Below are positions 44,386-53,426 of a stretch of DNA of 64,000 nt, piece by piece; the stretch's first letter is position 1; every line of letters starts with the position of its first letter. Both the position numbers and the translations under genes were made by a program. Under the pieces are notes generated by a model, which had not been told where the DNA came from, did no database searches, and saw only the letters and a list, made by a program, of their open reading frames with translations. This stretch comes from Candidatus Poribacteria bacterium (lineage in GTDB: Bacteria; Poribacteria; WGA-4E; WGA-3G): positions 640,856-704,855 of the forward strand of contig OY282374.1 of assembly GCA_958295815.1 (NCBI GenBank). The letters run 5' to 3'.

Positions 44386-44660
44386 TAGATTTTCTCCAAT
44401 TTCTCCAGGATATATTCAAACCTGAGATATGAAGTATGATATTCCATGCCGGGGAAGGCAGGGAATTGTTGTGGGAACTGAATCACTCGCCAGCCGTCTT
44501 GCATCGCTTCCACAACCGAATTGTAGGGCGGTGACTCGCTATCACCTGTCGTATGGCGTTTTTCACCAGTACCATCGTACATCGCCCAAGCGACAACGTT
44601 GCTATTCAAGTCAGGCGTGTGCAAATGCAGCACGAGTAGTTGTTGTCTTAATTCAGACAT
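44385..44660 (-). CDS. Small conserved-looking hypothetical protein, 91 aa
   Basis: 91 aa, no signal peptide. The sequence has a mixed beta/alpha pattern ('LLVLHLHTPDLNSNVVAWAMYDG' region at residues 8-30, 'SVVEAMQDGWRVIQFPQQ' near 48, 'YLRFEYILEKLEKI' at the end). Its stop codon overlaps the PhyH start, which points to a functional link or at least co-translation. I do not recognise a family. Confidence 0.65.
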   Translation of the reverse strand: MSELRQQLLVLHLHTPDLNSNVVAWAMYDGTGEKRHTTGDSESPPYNSVVEAMQDGWRVIQFPQQFPAFPGMEYHTSYLRFEYILEKLEKI

Positions 44661-44695
44661 AATGTGAGTTGATTCTCCTTAACACTTCTTGGAAT

Positions 44696-45481
44696 CTACC
44701 GAACCGCTTGTCCTCTAATTTGACTCCACGTTGTTACCAACTTTCCACCGGGTTGTACGTCTAATGCGACGGACATACCATCTTCCATTAATTCGTTGAT
44801 TTCTTTCTCGCTGAGTGCTCTGTCGTAAAGTACAACTTCGTCGATACTACCCGACATCCAATAGTTGCCGATGTCGCAGCCACCGATAAAGAAAAGGTTC
44901 TCGCTGGTGTCAGGTTTTGTCCCTGGGGACACTTGCGCGTCCATTTGTCCATCAAGGAAGAGTTTGAAGTCACTACCATCATAAGTACCCGCAACGTGAT
45001 GCCAATCACCGTCGGTGACAGCAGTTTTCGCATCAAACGATTTCCAACCAGCGTTTGTTGTGAAAGAGTAATGGATGACGCCGGTGTTAATATTACCGAA
45101 GAGTCCATAGTTCCTGCCGGTAGGATTTCGGTTCTCTTTAGAGGCAACGATCTGCCAGGCACCGGAGATTTTCGGAATATTCACCCACGCAGCGAGCGTG
45201 AAGTCTTGAAGGTCGAGTGCGTCATCATCGTCAACGGTCACCATATCCGCACCGCCGAACTCCATTGCGCCACCAAATTTCCCTTCGACCCACTTCGGTT
45301 TGCCTTGCGCAATTTTTCCATCCAATCCGTTATCAGAAGAATCTGTAACGGCGTCCCCTTTGCCCTCATCGAGTAACCACGCCCCAACAAGTCCATCTGT
45401 GTCGAGGGCAGTAGCGTGCGGTGCCATGAAAAGTATCAGGACGGAGAGGCTTAAAATTAGAGTTGTTAGCCATCTGTGCAT
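44696..45481 (-). CDS. Secreted LamG-domain protein with a variant W-G motif
   Basis: 261 aa with AGGAGG upstream of the ATG. Signal peptide cleaved after ATA. LamG domain: 'GLVGAWLLDEGKGDAVTDSS' near residue 29, 'GKFGGAMEFGG' near 62, 'FTLAAWVNIP' near 88, 'DGDWHHVAGTYDGSDFKLFLDG' near 150 and 'GSIDEVVLYDRALSEKEI' near 208. The tail VQPGGKLVTTWSQIRGQAVR keeps the spacing of the shared motif but has Ser for Gly and Arg for Lys, and a few extra residues. It is the only motif carrier outside the 6.7-16 kb block. Confidence 0.87.
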   Translation of the reverse strand: MHRWLTTLILSLSVLILFMAPHATALDTDGLVGAWLLDEGKGDAVTDSSDNGLDGKIAQGKPKWVEGKFGGAMEFGGADMVTVDDDDALDLQDFTLAAWVNIPKISGAWQIVASKENRNPTGRNYGLFGNINTGVIHYSFTTNAGWKSFDAKTAVTDGDWHHVAGTYDGSDFKLFLDGQMDAQVSPGTKPDTSENLFFIGGCDIGNYWMSGSIDEVVLYDRALSEKEINELMEDGMSVALDVQPGGKLVTTWSQIRGQAVR

Positions 45482-45508
45482 CAGAAATCCTCCTTATTAG
45501 ATAACGTT

Positions 45509-45866
45509 AAAAGTAGTAGGCACACTCCGTGTGCCGTAACAGTGAGCATTAAAAGTAGTAAGCACACTCCGTGTGTTCTCCGTAACAGCGGTCGTCCTTC
45601 ACTCCGTGTGCCGTAACAGCAGTCGTCCTTCACTCCGTGTGCCGTAACAGCGGTCGTCCTTCACTCCGTGTGCCGTAACAGCGGTCGTCCTTCACTCCGT
45701 GTGTTCTCCCTAACAGTGGTCGTCCTTCACTCTGTGTGTTCTCCGTAACAGCAGTCGTCCTTCACTCCGTGTGCCGTAACAGTGAGCATTAAAAGTAGTA
45801 GGCACACTCCGTGTGCCGTAACAATGGTCGTCCTTCACTCCGTGTGTTCTCCCTAACAGTGGTCGT
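45509..45866. repeat. Tandem array of family-A-derived repeats
   Basis: The gap between the LamG gene and glgC is filled by about ten repeat units. Three carry AAGTAGTA and the hairpin GGCACACTCCGTGTGCC (or a variant); seven are shorter, about 31 bases, with GGTCGTCCTTCACTCCGTGT and ending CGTAACA. A larger block starting GTGAGCATTAAAAGTAGTA occurs twice (around 45542 and 45782). There are no unique spacers, so it is not a CRISPR array. Confidence 0.88.
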
Positions 45867-45913
45867 AATTCTCCTTACTACCTAACCTTTGATTATAAAA
45901 TCAAGGCTATAGG

Positions 45914-47206
45914 TTAGACGACGGTTTCGGGAGGTATCGCTGCATCTTTTGGTACAATTACAATACCGTCTCGGATGCAGTAGTTTTCGCCATCATAATT
46001 ATCAATCCCATCTCGGTTGACAAGTACAGAATTATCGCCGATACGCGCATTTTTGTCAATAATTGCGTTCTGAATCAGACAATTTCGACCGATACCAATA
46101 TTAGGCGTATTTGATTGCGTGTTCTCCGCTCGTGCTGTATCTGTTTCGTAGTAGTCAGCACCCATGAGTACGGATTGGTAAATTCGACTACCGCTGGAGA
46201 TGATACTCCTAATACCCACAATCGTTCTATCCAGTTCCGAATCGTCAATGATAGAACCTTCAGCGAGGATTGAAGATCGGACACTACTGCTGTTGACTTT
46301 TGTACTCGGTAGGTGACGTCGGTTGGTATAGATGGGTGCCTGTTCGTCATAGAAGTTGAAATCCGGTGCGGTATCAGTAAGCGCAATATTCGCGTGGTAG
46401 AAGGAACGGATCGTACCAATATCCTCCCAATAGCCATCGAAAAAATAGGCGGACACCGGAAGCGTCTGAATAGTCTTCGGAATAATATCCTGTCCGAAGT
46501 CCACGTTTTCCTCATCTTGAAGGGCGTTTCGGAGTACATCGCGATTGAAGATGTAGATACCCATTGAGGCGATATATTCCCTACCCTGCGGTTCAATACC
46601 TCGTGCGGTAAAAACTTCCGGTTCAACGCGTAGCGGCAGCAGTTCTTCCTCAGTTTGCGGTTTTTCGACAAAATTTACGATACGACCGTTGGTATCTGCT
46701 TGCAGGATGCCGAGTCCGCCTGTGTCCTCTTTTCTGACAGGAATAACAGAGACGGTGATCGCTGCTTTGGATTCGGTATGGACTTGTAGCATTTTACGGT
46801 AATCCATCCGATAGAGATGGTCTCCCGCCAGGATGAGAACATGTTCGTTCGCAAATCGTGGGTTGAGAATATACGGTTCATTATGTTTGACTGCATCGGC
46901 TGTTCCCTGATACCAGTCATCACCCATTAGTGTCTGTTGTGCAGCGAGGATTTGGACAAACCCACGGCGATAACTATCAAATCGATATGCTTGTGCGATG
47001 TGTCGATTCAGTGAGACGGAGTTGAATTGTGTCAAGACATAGATCCGATCAAGTCCGGAATGAAGGCAATTGCTAATTGGTATGTCTACAAGTCGAAATT
47101 TTCCTGCGATCGGGACACTCGGTTTCGCGCGGTCTCGGGTGAGTGGGAAAAGGCGGGTACCACGACCGCCGCCGAGAATCACTGCGATGACGCTCCCATT
47201 ACTCAT
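45914..47206 (-). CDS. glgC: Glucose-1-phosphate adenylyltransferase
   Basis: 430 aa, normal for bacterial GlgC. The nucleotidyltransferase signature 'LGGGRGTRLFPLTRDRAKPSVPIAG' region is at residues 11-36, 'LILAGDHLYRMDYRKM' near 125 and 'DDWYQGTADAV' near 95; the C-terminal left-handed beta-helix has hexapeptide-like repeats ('SILAEGSIIDDSELDRTIVGIRSIISSG'). It makes ADP-glucose from ATP and glucose-1-phosphate, the committed step of glycogen synthesis. Part of a glycogen gene group (glgP, glgA-like, glgB). Confidence 0.95.
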   Translation of the reverse strand: MSNGSVIAVILGGGRGTRLFPLTRDRAKPSVPIAGKFRLVDIPISNCLHSGLDRIYVLTQFNSVSLNRHIAQAYRFDSYRRGFVQILAAQQTLMGDDWYQGTADAVKHNEPYILNPRFANEHVLILAGDHLYRMDYRKMLQVHTESKAAITVSVIPVRKEDTGGLGILQADTNGRIVNFVEKPQTEEELLPLRVEPEVFTARGIEPQGREYIASMGIYIFNRDVLRNALQDEENVDFGQDIIPKTIQTLPVSAYFFDGYWEDIGTIRSFYHANIALTDTAPDFNFYDEQAPIYTNRRHLPSTKVNSSSVRSSILAEGSIIDDSELDRTIVGIRSIISSGSRIYQSVLMGADYYETDTARAENTQSNTPNIGIGRNCLIQNAIIDKNARIGDNSVLVNRDGIDNYDGENYCIRDGIVIVPKDAAIPPETVV

Positions 47207-47331
47207 AAGTAAGTATGCTCCTAAATTTCTGTAAGTGCAAGGGTTGTGAAGGGCTTCGGTTCGTTAAAGTTTTCTATTGAATTAGGGCTATCGGTGAATT
47301 AATATCGTCGTTGATAATAGGGAGATCTGAA

Positions 47332-47925
47332 CTATAAGCTCCCTTTGGTGGATAGCACACCCGTGATGTGTTCGTCCAGGCGTGTAGCAATGTGCAAGGC
47401 TTTCGCAACTGCTTTGAAGATGGCTTCGATGATGTGGTGTTGATTTGTGCCGTAAGGGACGTTGATATGTAGGGTTGTACCGCTGTGGTTCACGAATCCG
47501 TGGAAAAATTCCTCTGCGAGTTCAACATCGAAATCGCCGACTTTCGCGTCCCGAAGCGGGGCTTCGTAGTGGAGGAACGGACGTCCACAGACATCCAGAT
47601 CGACTTTAGCAAGAGATTCGTACATCGGGACAGTGAAGCTCCCAAAACGCCGCATTCCTGACTTGTCCAGGACCGCTTTTTGGAGGGCTTGACCTAAACA
47701 GATACCGACATCTTCGGTGGTGTGGTGTGCATCTACATGTAGATCCCCCTCCGCTTTGATCTCCAAGTCGAAGAAGCCGTGCTTAGCGAAGAGTTCCAAC
47801 ATGTGATCGAGGAATCCGACGCCGGTGTTAATCGTGGAGGCACCAGTGCCATCAAGGTCCAGGCGGAGTTGGATACGGGTTTCTGCTGTTTCGCGAGAAA
47901 TGTCTGCTTTTCTGTTCATACTCAT
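47332..47925 (-). CDS. hisB: Imidazoleglycerol-phosphate dehydratase
   Basis: 197 aa, the monofunctional size. 'GVGFLDHMLELFAKHG' near residue 36, 'DAHHTTEDVGICLGQAL' near 68 and 'NHSGTTLHINVPYGTNQHHIIEAIFKAVAKAL' region near 150-182 are the two His-rich metal-binding signatures of the family. It catalyses the sixth step of histidine synthesis. It is the only his gene here and lies between glgC and glgP without obvious functional link. Confidence 0.96.
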   Translation of the reverse strand: MSMNRKADISRETAETRIQLRLDLDGTGASTINTGVGFLDHMLELFAKHGFFDLEIKAEGDLHVDAHHTTEDVGICLGQALQKAVLDKSGMRRFGSFTVPMYESLAKVDLDVCGRPFLHYEAPLRDAKVGDFDVELAEEFFHGFVNHSGTTLHINVPYGTNQHHIIEAIFKAVAKALHIATRLDEHITGVLSTKGSL

Positions 47926-47979
47926 CTCTTAACTTATGCGTCTTTTTGGTGTAAACATATACAAAGATATTCTATCTGA

Positions 47980-48008
47980 ATTATACGCTTAAAAACGGTT
48001 TCGCGCAA
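47980..48008 (-). promoter_or_regulatory. Sigma-70-type promoter for hisB
   Basis: On the minus strand TTGCGC (48008-48003), a 17-base spacer and consensus TATAAT (47985-47980). It lies about 55 bases from the hisB ATG. Confidence 0.6.
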
Positions 48009-48048
48009 CGCAAAACAAGTTTTTTCTCAGTAGAAACACACGACTTAA

Positions 48049-50646
48049 TCACGCCCAAGTGACGAGTCCGAGTTCAGATAAAGATTCCAGATCTTCATGA
48101 TAAGGTAAGGCACGCACAGTATAACCGTGCAATCCTGCCTCTTTCAAGGTGAGCGTTCCTTCAAAGAGATAAGTGCCACCGCCGAGATCCTTCTGATATT
48201 CCATCGGACTAACCTTGCCGTTATGAATTTCACCGGTGGTATCTAACACACCGTGGTAGATTTGAACGGCAAGTTCGTGTGGAAAGAGGACATCTGTATG
48301 AATGACTGCCTGCACCGTTGTGGATTCGCCGACCCCGAGTTCAAGATTTTGGACCGCAGTAGGCGTTTCATTAGAAGACCTCTCCTCAATCCGAAGATTC
48401 CCCCAGTGGTCCCGAATGTGGTCTTTCCAGTGCGATAAGGCGATACTGCGTTTCCCGTCATTTTCATTGAGTTGCTGCCATCGCCGATGCGTTGGAAAGT
48501 ATAACTGTTCTGCGTACTCTGTCACCATCCGTTTGGTGTTGAATATAGGTGCAAGGTTCTGCATTGCTGTCTTCATGCGCGCGACCCACTCATAAGGAAT
48601 ATCATCGACGGCGTTACGCTCGTAAAAAAGCGGGACAATCTCTTTTTCAAGGAGTTCATAAATGGTATTAGCGTGTGTTTTGTCATTAGACTTCGCATCC
48701 TCTGAAGTAGGTCCAGTATCGATTGTCCATCCACCACCTAAATGATTTGCCTCTGCCCACCAGCCGTCTGCAATGCTGAGATTAAGGGCTCCGTTTGCTG
48801 CCGCTTTCATGCCGCTTGTACCACTCGCTTCGTTGGGACGTAATGGATTGTTTAGCCAGACATCAACGCCTTCAACGAGATAGCGTCCGACACAGATATC
48901 GTAGTTCTCAATAAAGAGGATTTTATGATAGAAGCGTGGTTCTGCTGCTATACGTGCGATGCGTTGGATGAGAAGTTTCCCCTCATAATCGTGAGGATGT
49001 GCCTTCCCCGCAAAGATAAGTTGGACAGGACGTTCGGGATCATTGAGGATTTTATCAAGCCGGTCAACATCTTGGAAGAGTAACGCCGCCCGCTTATAAG
49101 TGGCAAATCGACGCGCGAACCCAATAGTCAACGCAGCGGAATTAAGGACTTTGATCGCTGCACTGTCACTTTCTTGGGTGCGACTGAAAATCGTGCCTCC
49201 GAGTGCTTGCTTCTGTTCTTGCCGTTGACGTGCGAATGTAATGAGACGTTCACGTCGACGTTCATGTATCCGCCACAATTCGGGGTCCGGGATTTGCGAG
49301 ATCTGAGTCCAGACTTCTTGATTTGTAAGTTCAACAATCCAGTGAGGTCCAAGGTATCTGTCGAACAGACTTTGCATATCGTTGGAGACCCAAGAACGGG
49401 TGTGAATGCCGTTGGTAATCGCAGTAATAGGTATCTCATGAACTGGGATTCCCTGCCAAAGGTTTTTCCACATTTCACGGGAGACCTCTCCGTGCAATTG
49501 GCTTACGCCGTTGCGCATTGCGGACAATCTTAGTGCAAGGAGCGCGGGACTGAATTCGCTGTGGGTATTCGTCGGGTTTGCTCTACCGAGACCGAGGAAG
49601 GTTTCGGCAGAAACGCCGAGTTCATCATAGTAATTACTACAATAATAATTCACCAAATCAGGTGGGAACCAGTCAATACCAGCGGGGACGGGTGTATGTG
49701 TTGTGAAGATATTCCCTGATTTCGTGGCTTCGCAGGCTTCCTCAAAACGGATGCCTGTATCCTGCATCAACTGCCGAATGCGCTCAATTGTAAGGAATGC
49801 TGCATGTCCTTCATTCATGTGGCAGACGGTCGGTTGGATGCCGAGCGCAGCTAAGGCGCGATAGCCACCGATCCCAAGCAGAATTTCCTGTTTGATACGG
49901 AGCCGTTCGTCCCCACCGTACAGATAATCCGTGATGTTCCGTAATTCCTCGCTCTGATTTTCCGGGATGTTGGTGTCAAGGAGATATAACGGGACGCGTC
50001 CGACTTGAGCACGCCATACCTTCGCAAAGACCGTACCCTCTGGATATGAAACTTCTATTAATAGAGGGCTACCATCCGAACGCTTCTCCGGTTGGATGGG
50101 CATATTATAGAAGTCGTTGGTCGGATAATCAGCCATCTGCCAACCATCTGCAGTAAGCGTCTGGCGGAAATAACCGTGTTGATAGAGCAGACCAACTGCG
50201 ACAAAAGGCAACCCCAGATAACTTGTAGATTTCAGATGGTCACCCGCTAAGACGCCTAAACCGCCAGAGTAAAGCGGCATACACTCCGTCAACCCATATT
50301 CCATTGAAAAATAGGCGATTTTCAGATTCTGGAGCGTCTCATCGTTGTGATTTGTCTCAAACCATGAAGATGTTTGATGGTATTCTTTGAACTTTCTGTG
50401 GGCGACCTCAAGGCGGGCAAGGAACATGCTGTTTTTTGATGCCGCATCCAACTGTTCTTGGGAAATCTGTCCGAGCATTGCAACCGGGTTGTGGTAGGTT
50501 TTTTCCCACAACCCGGCATCAAGATGACGAAAGAGATCCAAGGATTCGCGATCCCAAGTCCACCACAGATTTAAGGCGAGTTCACGCAGAGGTTCAAGAT
50601 TCGGCGGTAAGGCAGGGACTACTGTTAATTGCCGAAGTGGCTTCAT
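48049..50646 (-). CDS. glgP: Glycogen/alpha-glucan phosphorylase
   Basis: 865 aa with AGGAGA upstream. The N-terminal DUF3417-type region ('NLWWTWDRESLDLFRHLD' near residue 27) and the shorter length place it in the ThermoPhosphorylase-like (GlgP/MalP short-form) group. 'IAYFSMEYGLTECMPLYSGGLGVLAGDHLKSTSYLGLP' region near 110-145 and 'PNEASGTSGMKAAANGALNLSIADGWWAE' region near 600-630 hold substrate and PLP-lysine motifs. It releases glucose-1-phosphate from glycogen or maltodextrins. A winged-helix gene is 23 bases upstream on the same strand, probably co-transcribed. Confidence 0.94.
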   Translation of the reverse strand: MKPLRQLTVVPALPPNLEPLRELALNLWWTWDRESLDLFRHLDAGLWEKTYHNPVAMLGQISQEQLDAASKNSMFLARLEVAHRKFKEYHQTSSWFETNHNDETLQNLKIAYFSMEYGLTECMPLYSGGLGVLAGDHLKSTSYLGLPFVAVGLLYQHGYFRQTLTADGWQMADYPTNDFYNMPIQPEKRSDGSPLLIEVSYPEGTVFAKVWRAQVGRVPLYLLDTNIPENQSEELRNITDYLYGGDERLRIKQEILLGIGGYRALAALGIQPTVCHMNEGHAAFLTIERIRQLMQDTGIRFEEACEATKSGNIFTTHTPVPAGIDWFPPDLVNYYCSNYYDELGVSAETFLGLGRANPTNTHSEFSPALLALRLSAMRNGVSQLHGEVSREMWKNLWQGIPVHEIPITAITNGIHTRSWVSNDMQSLFDRYLGPHWIVELTNQEVWTQISQIPDPELWRIHERRRERLITFARQRQEQKQALGGTIFSRTQESDSAAIKVLNSAALTIGFARRFATYKRAALLFQDVDRLDKILNDPERPVQLIFAGKAHPHDYEGKLLIQRIARIAAEPRFYHKILFIENYDICVGRYLVEGVDVWLNNPLRPNEASGTSGMKAAANGALNLSIADGWWAEANHLGGGWTIDTGPTSEDAKSNDKTHANTIYELLEKEIVPLFYERNAVDDIPYEWVARMKTAMQNLAPIFNTKRMVTEYAEQLYFPTHRRWQQLNENDGKRSIALSHWKDHIRDHWGNLRIEERSSNETPTAVQNLELGVGESTTVQAVIHTDVLFPHELAVQIYHGVLDTTGEIHNGKVSPMEYQKDLGGGTYLFEGTLTLKEAGLHGYTVRALPYHEDLESLSELGLVTWA

Positions 50647-50669
50647 CTAATCCTTTCTCCTTCCGAAAT

Positions 50670-50894
50670 CTATACGACATCTACGTTCGATTGTTGTGTC
50701 TTTAGTGTGATATAAGTGCCTTGTTTGCGTTGGTTGAAATCTAATTTGCCCTCACGAGCCAGCCAACCGATTCCCATCAGGACTGTACGTTCGGTTTCGC
50801 CAATTTCGCGTGTTATTTTTGTGACCGTGGCTTCGTCGTTTACTTCGAGATAGTGCCATATGGTGCCAGCGATATGTCCAATATTGTCTAACAT
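50670..50894 (-). CDS. Small winged-helix DNA-binding protein
   Basis: 74 aa with a good GGAGGG upstream. 'HIAGTIWHYLEVNDEATVTKITREIGETERTVLMGIGWLAREGKLDF' region covers a complete winged helix (helix, recognition helix 'ERTVLMGIGWLAREG', then wing 'NQRKQGTYITL'); this resembles the PF10771-type small wHTH proteins. It may regulate the glgP operon it belongs to. Cytoplasmic. Confidence 0.8.
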   Translation of the reverse strand: MLDNIGHIAGTIWHYLEVNDEATVTKITREIGETERTVLMGIGWLAREGKLDFNQRKQGTYITLKTQQSNVDVV

Positions 50895-51139
50895 TTTTAC
50901 CCTCCAAAAGGCTATAAAATATAGAAATTCATTTAAAAAATTTTAATTAGTGTCTTGCGCGAATTACTAAAATCGTCGCGCCATTTTTCAATATATATTA
51001 TAGTTGATTTTGGTCAGGTTGTCAAGCACGAAATCTGATGTCTCGTCGGTAGGAAAATTGTGAAGTCGCACCGAGACGCACATTGGCACAGACAACCATG
51101 ATGCACACCCGCGCTGCGAGTAGGCGTTTCGGAAAATAC

Positions 51140-51169
51140 TTGACAACTTTCCCTTTCACATGGTAATTT
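51140..51169 (+). promoter_or_regulatory. Possible sigma-70-type promoter for the glycogen-synthase-like gene
   Basis: TTGACA (51140-51145), an 18-base spacer and a weak -10 TAATTT (51164-51169), about 100 bases upstream of the start at 51269. The remainder of the divergent gap 50895-51268 shows nothing else I can name. Confidence 0.4.
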
Positions 51170-51268
51170 TAAGATGTTCCAACTTTCGGATCGTTGTAGA
51201 ACGCTGTTGGAATTTCATATTACAAAACACGAATTTATATAATAAATATACTAAGTGAGGTAAAAAAA

Positions 51269-53044
51269 TTGGGTATTGTTGTTCACGTCACACACGAAGC
51301 CATCCAAAAAATGGGAGGCATTGGCGCAGTTTTGGAAGGGTTGTTGACAACCCGTAGTTACAATGAAGCCGTTGAACGCACCTTTCTTGTCGGTCCCCTC
51401 TTTCCCGGTGCTGACTTGGGAGAATTGGACACCATCCTATATCGTGCGAGTGAGGGGGTAAAAGACACACCATACGCCGACGCTCTCAGTAGGATTGAGC
51501 AGACGTATCATGTTGAACTCGTCTACGGACAACGGAAGTTTGAGGATCCAAATAAGAAAGTCACAACCCTCACAGATGTTATCTTGGTGAATGTGTCAAG
51601 CAGCAACGAAGAGCTAACTGCACAGTTCAAATGGCAGCTTTATGAACACTTCCACATCGAATCGAATCGGTACGAAAGTGAGTGGGAGTTCGAGGAATAC
51701 GTCCGCCTTGCCGAGCCTGCATATTACGCACTACGAGCACTTATCGGCGAAGAAGCAGAGACACCTGTGTTCATTATTTCTCATGAATTTATGGGGATGC
51801 CGCTCGCTCTGAAAACGCTCATTGAGCGGGAGACTGACAAGAGCGCAAAGAACATGCGTACTGTGTTTTACGCCCATGAAGTAGCGACAATCCGTCCAAT
51901 CGTTGAAGGGCATCCCGGCCACGATATCCGTTTCTATAACGTTTTAGAGCAGGCAAAGGCACAAGGACAGATCGTTGGTGATGTATTTGATGATCCGTTT
52001 TGGTATTTCAAACACGCCTTGATTGACAAAGCGCACCTCTGCGATACTATCTTTGCAGTCGGAGACCTCGTTGTAGATGAACTCAGATTTTTGGCAAAAC
52101 CGTTTGAAGACTTTCCTATTAACCTCGTCTACAACGGTATTCCTGCGTTTGAGGTGACCCTACAAGAAAAATTAAAATCAAAAGCACTGCTCCAAAAGTA
52201 CGCAGCAACGCTTCTCGATTACCGTCCGGATTACGTCTTTACGCACGTAACGCGCTTGGTCAAAAGCAAAGGCTTATGGCGCGATTTACAAGTCCTGACG
52301 CATCTGGATTCCCTGCTCGCATCCAACGATAAAACAGCAGTATTATTCATACTATCTACAGAAATTGCGACCGGCCGTCCGTATGAAAATATTCATGGAA
52401 TGGAGCATGAATACGGTTGGCCCGTTTACCACAAAATCGGTTATCCAGATCTTGTCGGAGCAGAAGTTGAATTGAACAATGGTGTTTCCGCCTTCAATCT
52501 CCGGTCTAAGGCGATTAAGGTGGTTTTTGTCAATCAGTTTGGATGGAGTCAAGCAGCTTGCGGGAATAGGATGCCCATAGAGATGGAGTTCATGGACATC
52601 CGCAAAGGCAGCGACGCCGAATTTGGGCAGTCAATTTATGAACCCTTTGGGATTGCGCAGGTGGAGCCGCTGAGTTTCGGAGCGATCTGCGTTGTGAGTA
52701 ACGTCTGTGGGTGCTGCGGTTTCATTCACCGTGCTACCGAGGGACGCGAGGTGCCGAACGTCGTTGTTGCTGACTATACGCAGCTCCAGATACCACCGAG
52801 TTCATTAGAGGACGTGATTCACATCGGGTTGACAGAAAGGAACGCCATTGAAGTGGAAAATAGCAGGGATATTGCGGCGAAACTCCTCGGACGCCTGCCC
52901 CGCAAACCTCGTGATGTAGAGGACATGCTTCGAGAAGGCTACGACATCGCTTCCCGCATGAGTTGGGAAGTTGTCGTTGAGAATTATTTCTTGCCTGGGT
53001 TGAAACAGGCTTTGTCATCTGGTTCTCCGGGTGATGCGCAATAA
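51269..53044 (+). CDS. Glycogen-synthase-like glycosyltransferase (GT4/GT5)
   Basis: 591 aa from a TTG start preceded by GAGG. The N-terminal 'GIVVHVTHEAIQKMGGIGAVLEGLL' resembles the ADP-glucose-binding K-x-G-G loop region of glycogen synthases, here with Met-Gly-Gly. 'NLVYNGIPAFEV' near residue 290, 'THVTRLVKSKGLWRDLQVL' near 328 and 'SIYEPFGIAQVEPLSFGAICVVSNVCGCCGF' near 455-485 are the family's C-terminal domain motifs, including the E-P-F-G-x-x-x-x-E catalytic Glu region. It is longer than GlgA (about 480 aa). With glgC and glgB nearby it most likely extends glycogen chains. Confidence 0.8.
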   Translation: MGIVVHVTHEAIQKMGGIGAVLEGLLTTRSYNEAVERTFLVGPLFPGADLGELDTILYRASEGVKDTPYADALSRIEQTYHVELVYGQRKFEDPNKKVTTLTDVILVNVSSSNEELTAQFKWQLYEHFHIESNRYESEWEFEEYVRLAEPAYYALRALIGEEAETPVFIISHEFMGMPLALKTLIERETDKSAKNMRTVFYAHEVATIRPIVEGHPGHDIRFYNVLEQAKAQGQIVGDVFDDPFWYFKHALIDKAHLCDTIFAVGDLVVDELRFLAKPFEDFPINLVYNGIPAFEVTLQEKLKSKALLQKYAATLLDYRPDYVFTHVTRLVKSKGLWRDLQVLTHLDSLLASNDKTAVLFILSTEIATGRPYENIHGMEHEYGWPVYHKIGYPDLVGAEVELNNGVSAFNLRSKAIKVVFVNQFGWSQAACGNRMPIEMEFMDIRKGSDAEFGQSIYEPFGIAQVEPLSFGAICVVSNVCGCCGFIHRATEGREVPNVVVADYTQLQIPPSSLEDVIHIGLTERNAIEVENSRDIAAKLLGRLPRKPRDVEDMLREGYDIASRMSWEVVVENYFLPGLKQALSSGSPGDAQ

Positions 53045-53095
53045 GCTCAGAGTTCCTGACAGGTATGCGGTCCTATGAACGAAGGAGTTGCTATT

Positions 53096-53305
53096 ATGAA
53101 AACAATCCTTAAGAGATTTGAGACAGAAATTAATATTGTCATTGTATTTTGTTTTCTCGTTACTGGCATTTTCTTGCACGCATATCTAAATAGATGTACG
53201 GAATGTGGAAAGTTAAATGTCAAGGAAGCACACCGCCAGATGTGCGAACGCGGGCACGTTTTCTATAATTGTCAACCAGATCAGGTTTCGAGACATACCC
53301 ACTGA
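53096..53305 (+). CDS. Small membrane protein with Cys/His cluster
   Basis: 69 aa from the ATG at 53096 with GGAG eight bases upstream; an in-frame ATG at 53075 has no ribosome site. One hydrophobic segment (INIVIVFCFLVTGIFLHAYL) near residues 13-32 is followed by 'RCTECGKLNVKEAHRQMC' and 'RGHVFYNC', a CxxC...C...H...C pattern that could hold a metal outside or inside the membrane. No family recognised. It follows the glycogen-synthase-like gene by 51 bases and may be co-transcribed. Confidence 0.55.
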   Translation: MKTILKRFETEINIVIVFCFLVTGIFLHAYLNRCTECGKLNVKEAHRQMCERGHVFYNCQPDQVSRHTH

Positions 53306-53426
53306 GCTTCTAAGCATTCCGACGTTAGTTCTTTTTGAAATCCAAATATTATTGAGATTGTTAATTTCTTGTAACGTAATTTGAGGGAAAAATAGTGTAT
53401 TGTTTGGAAATCCATAAGGAGAAAAA

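Noticed and set aside
45509..45866. Possible CRISPR array
   Set aside because: Units abut each other without unique spacers, vary in length and share a core hairpin found at other intergenic sites; no cas genes are in the window.
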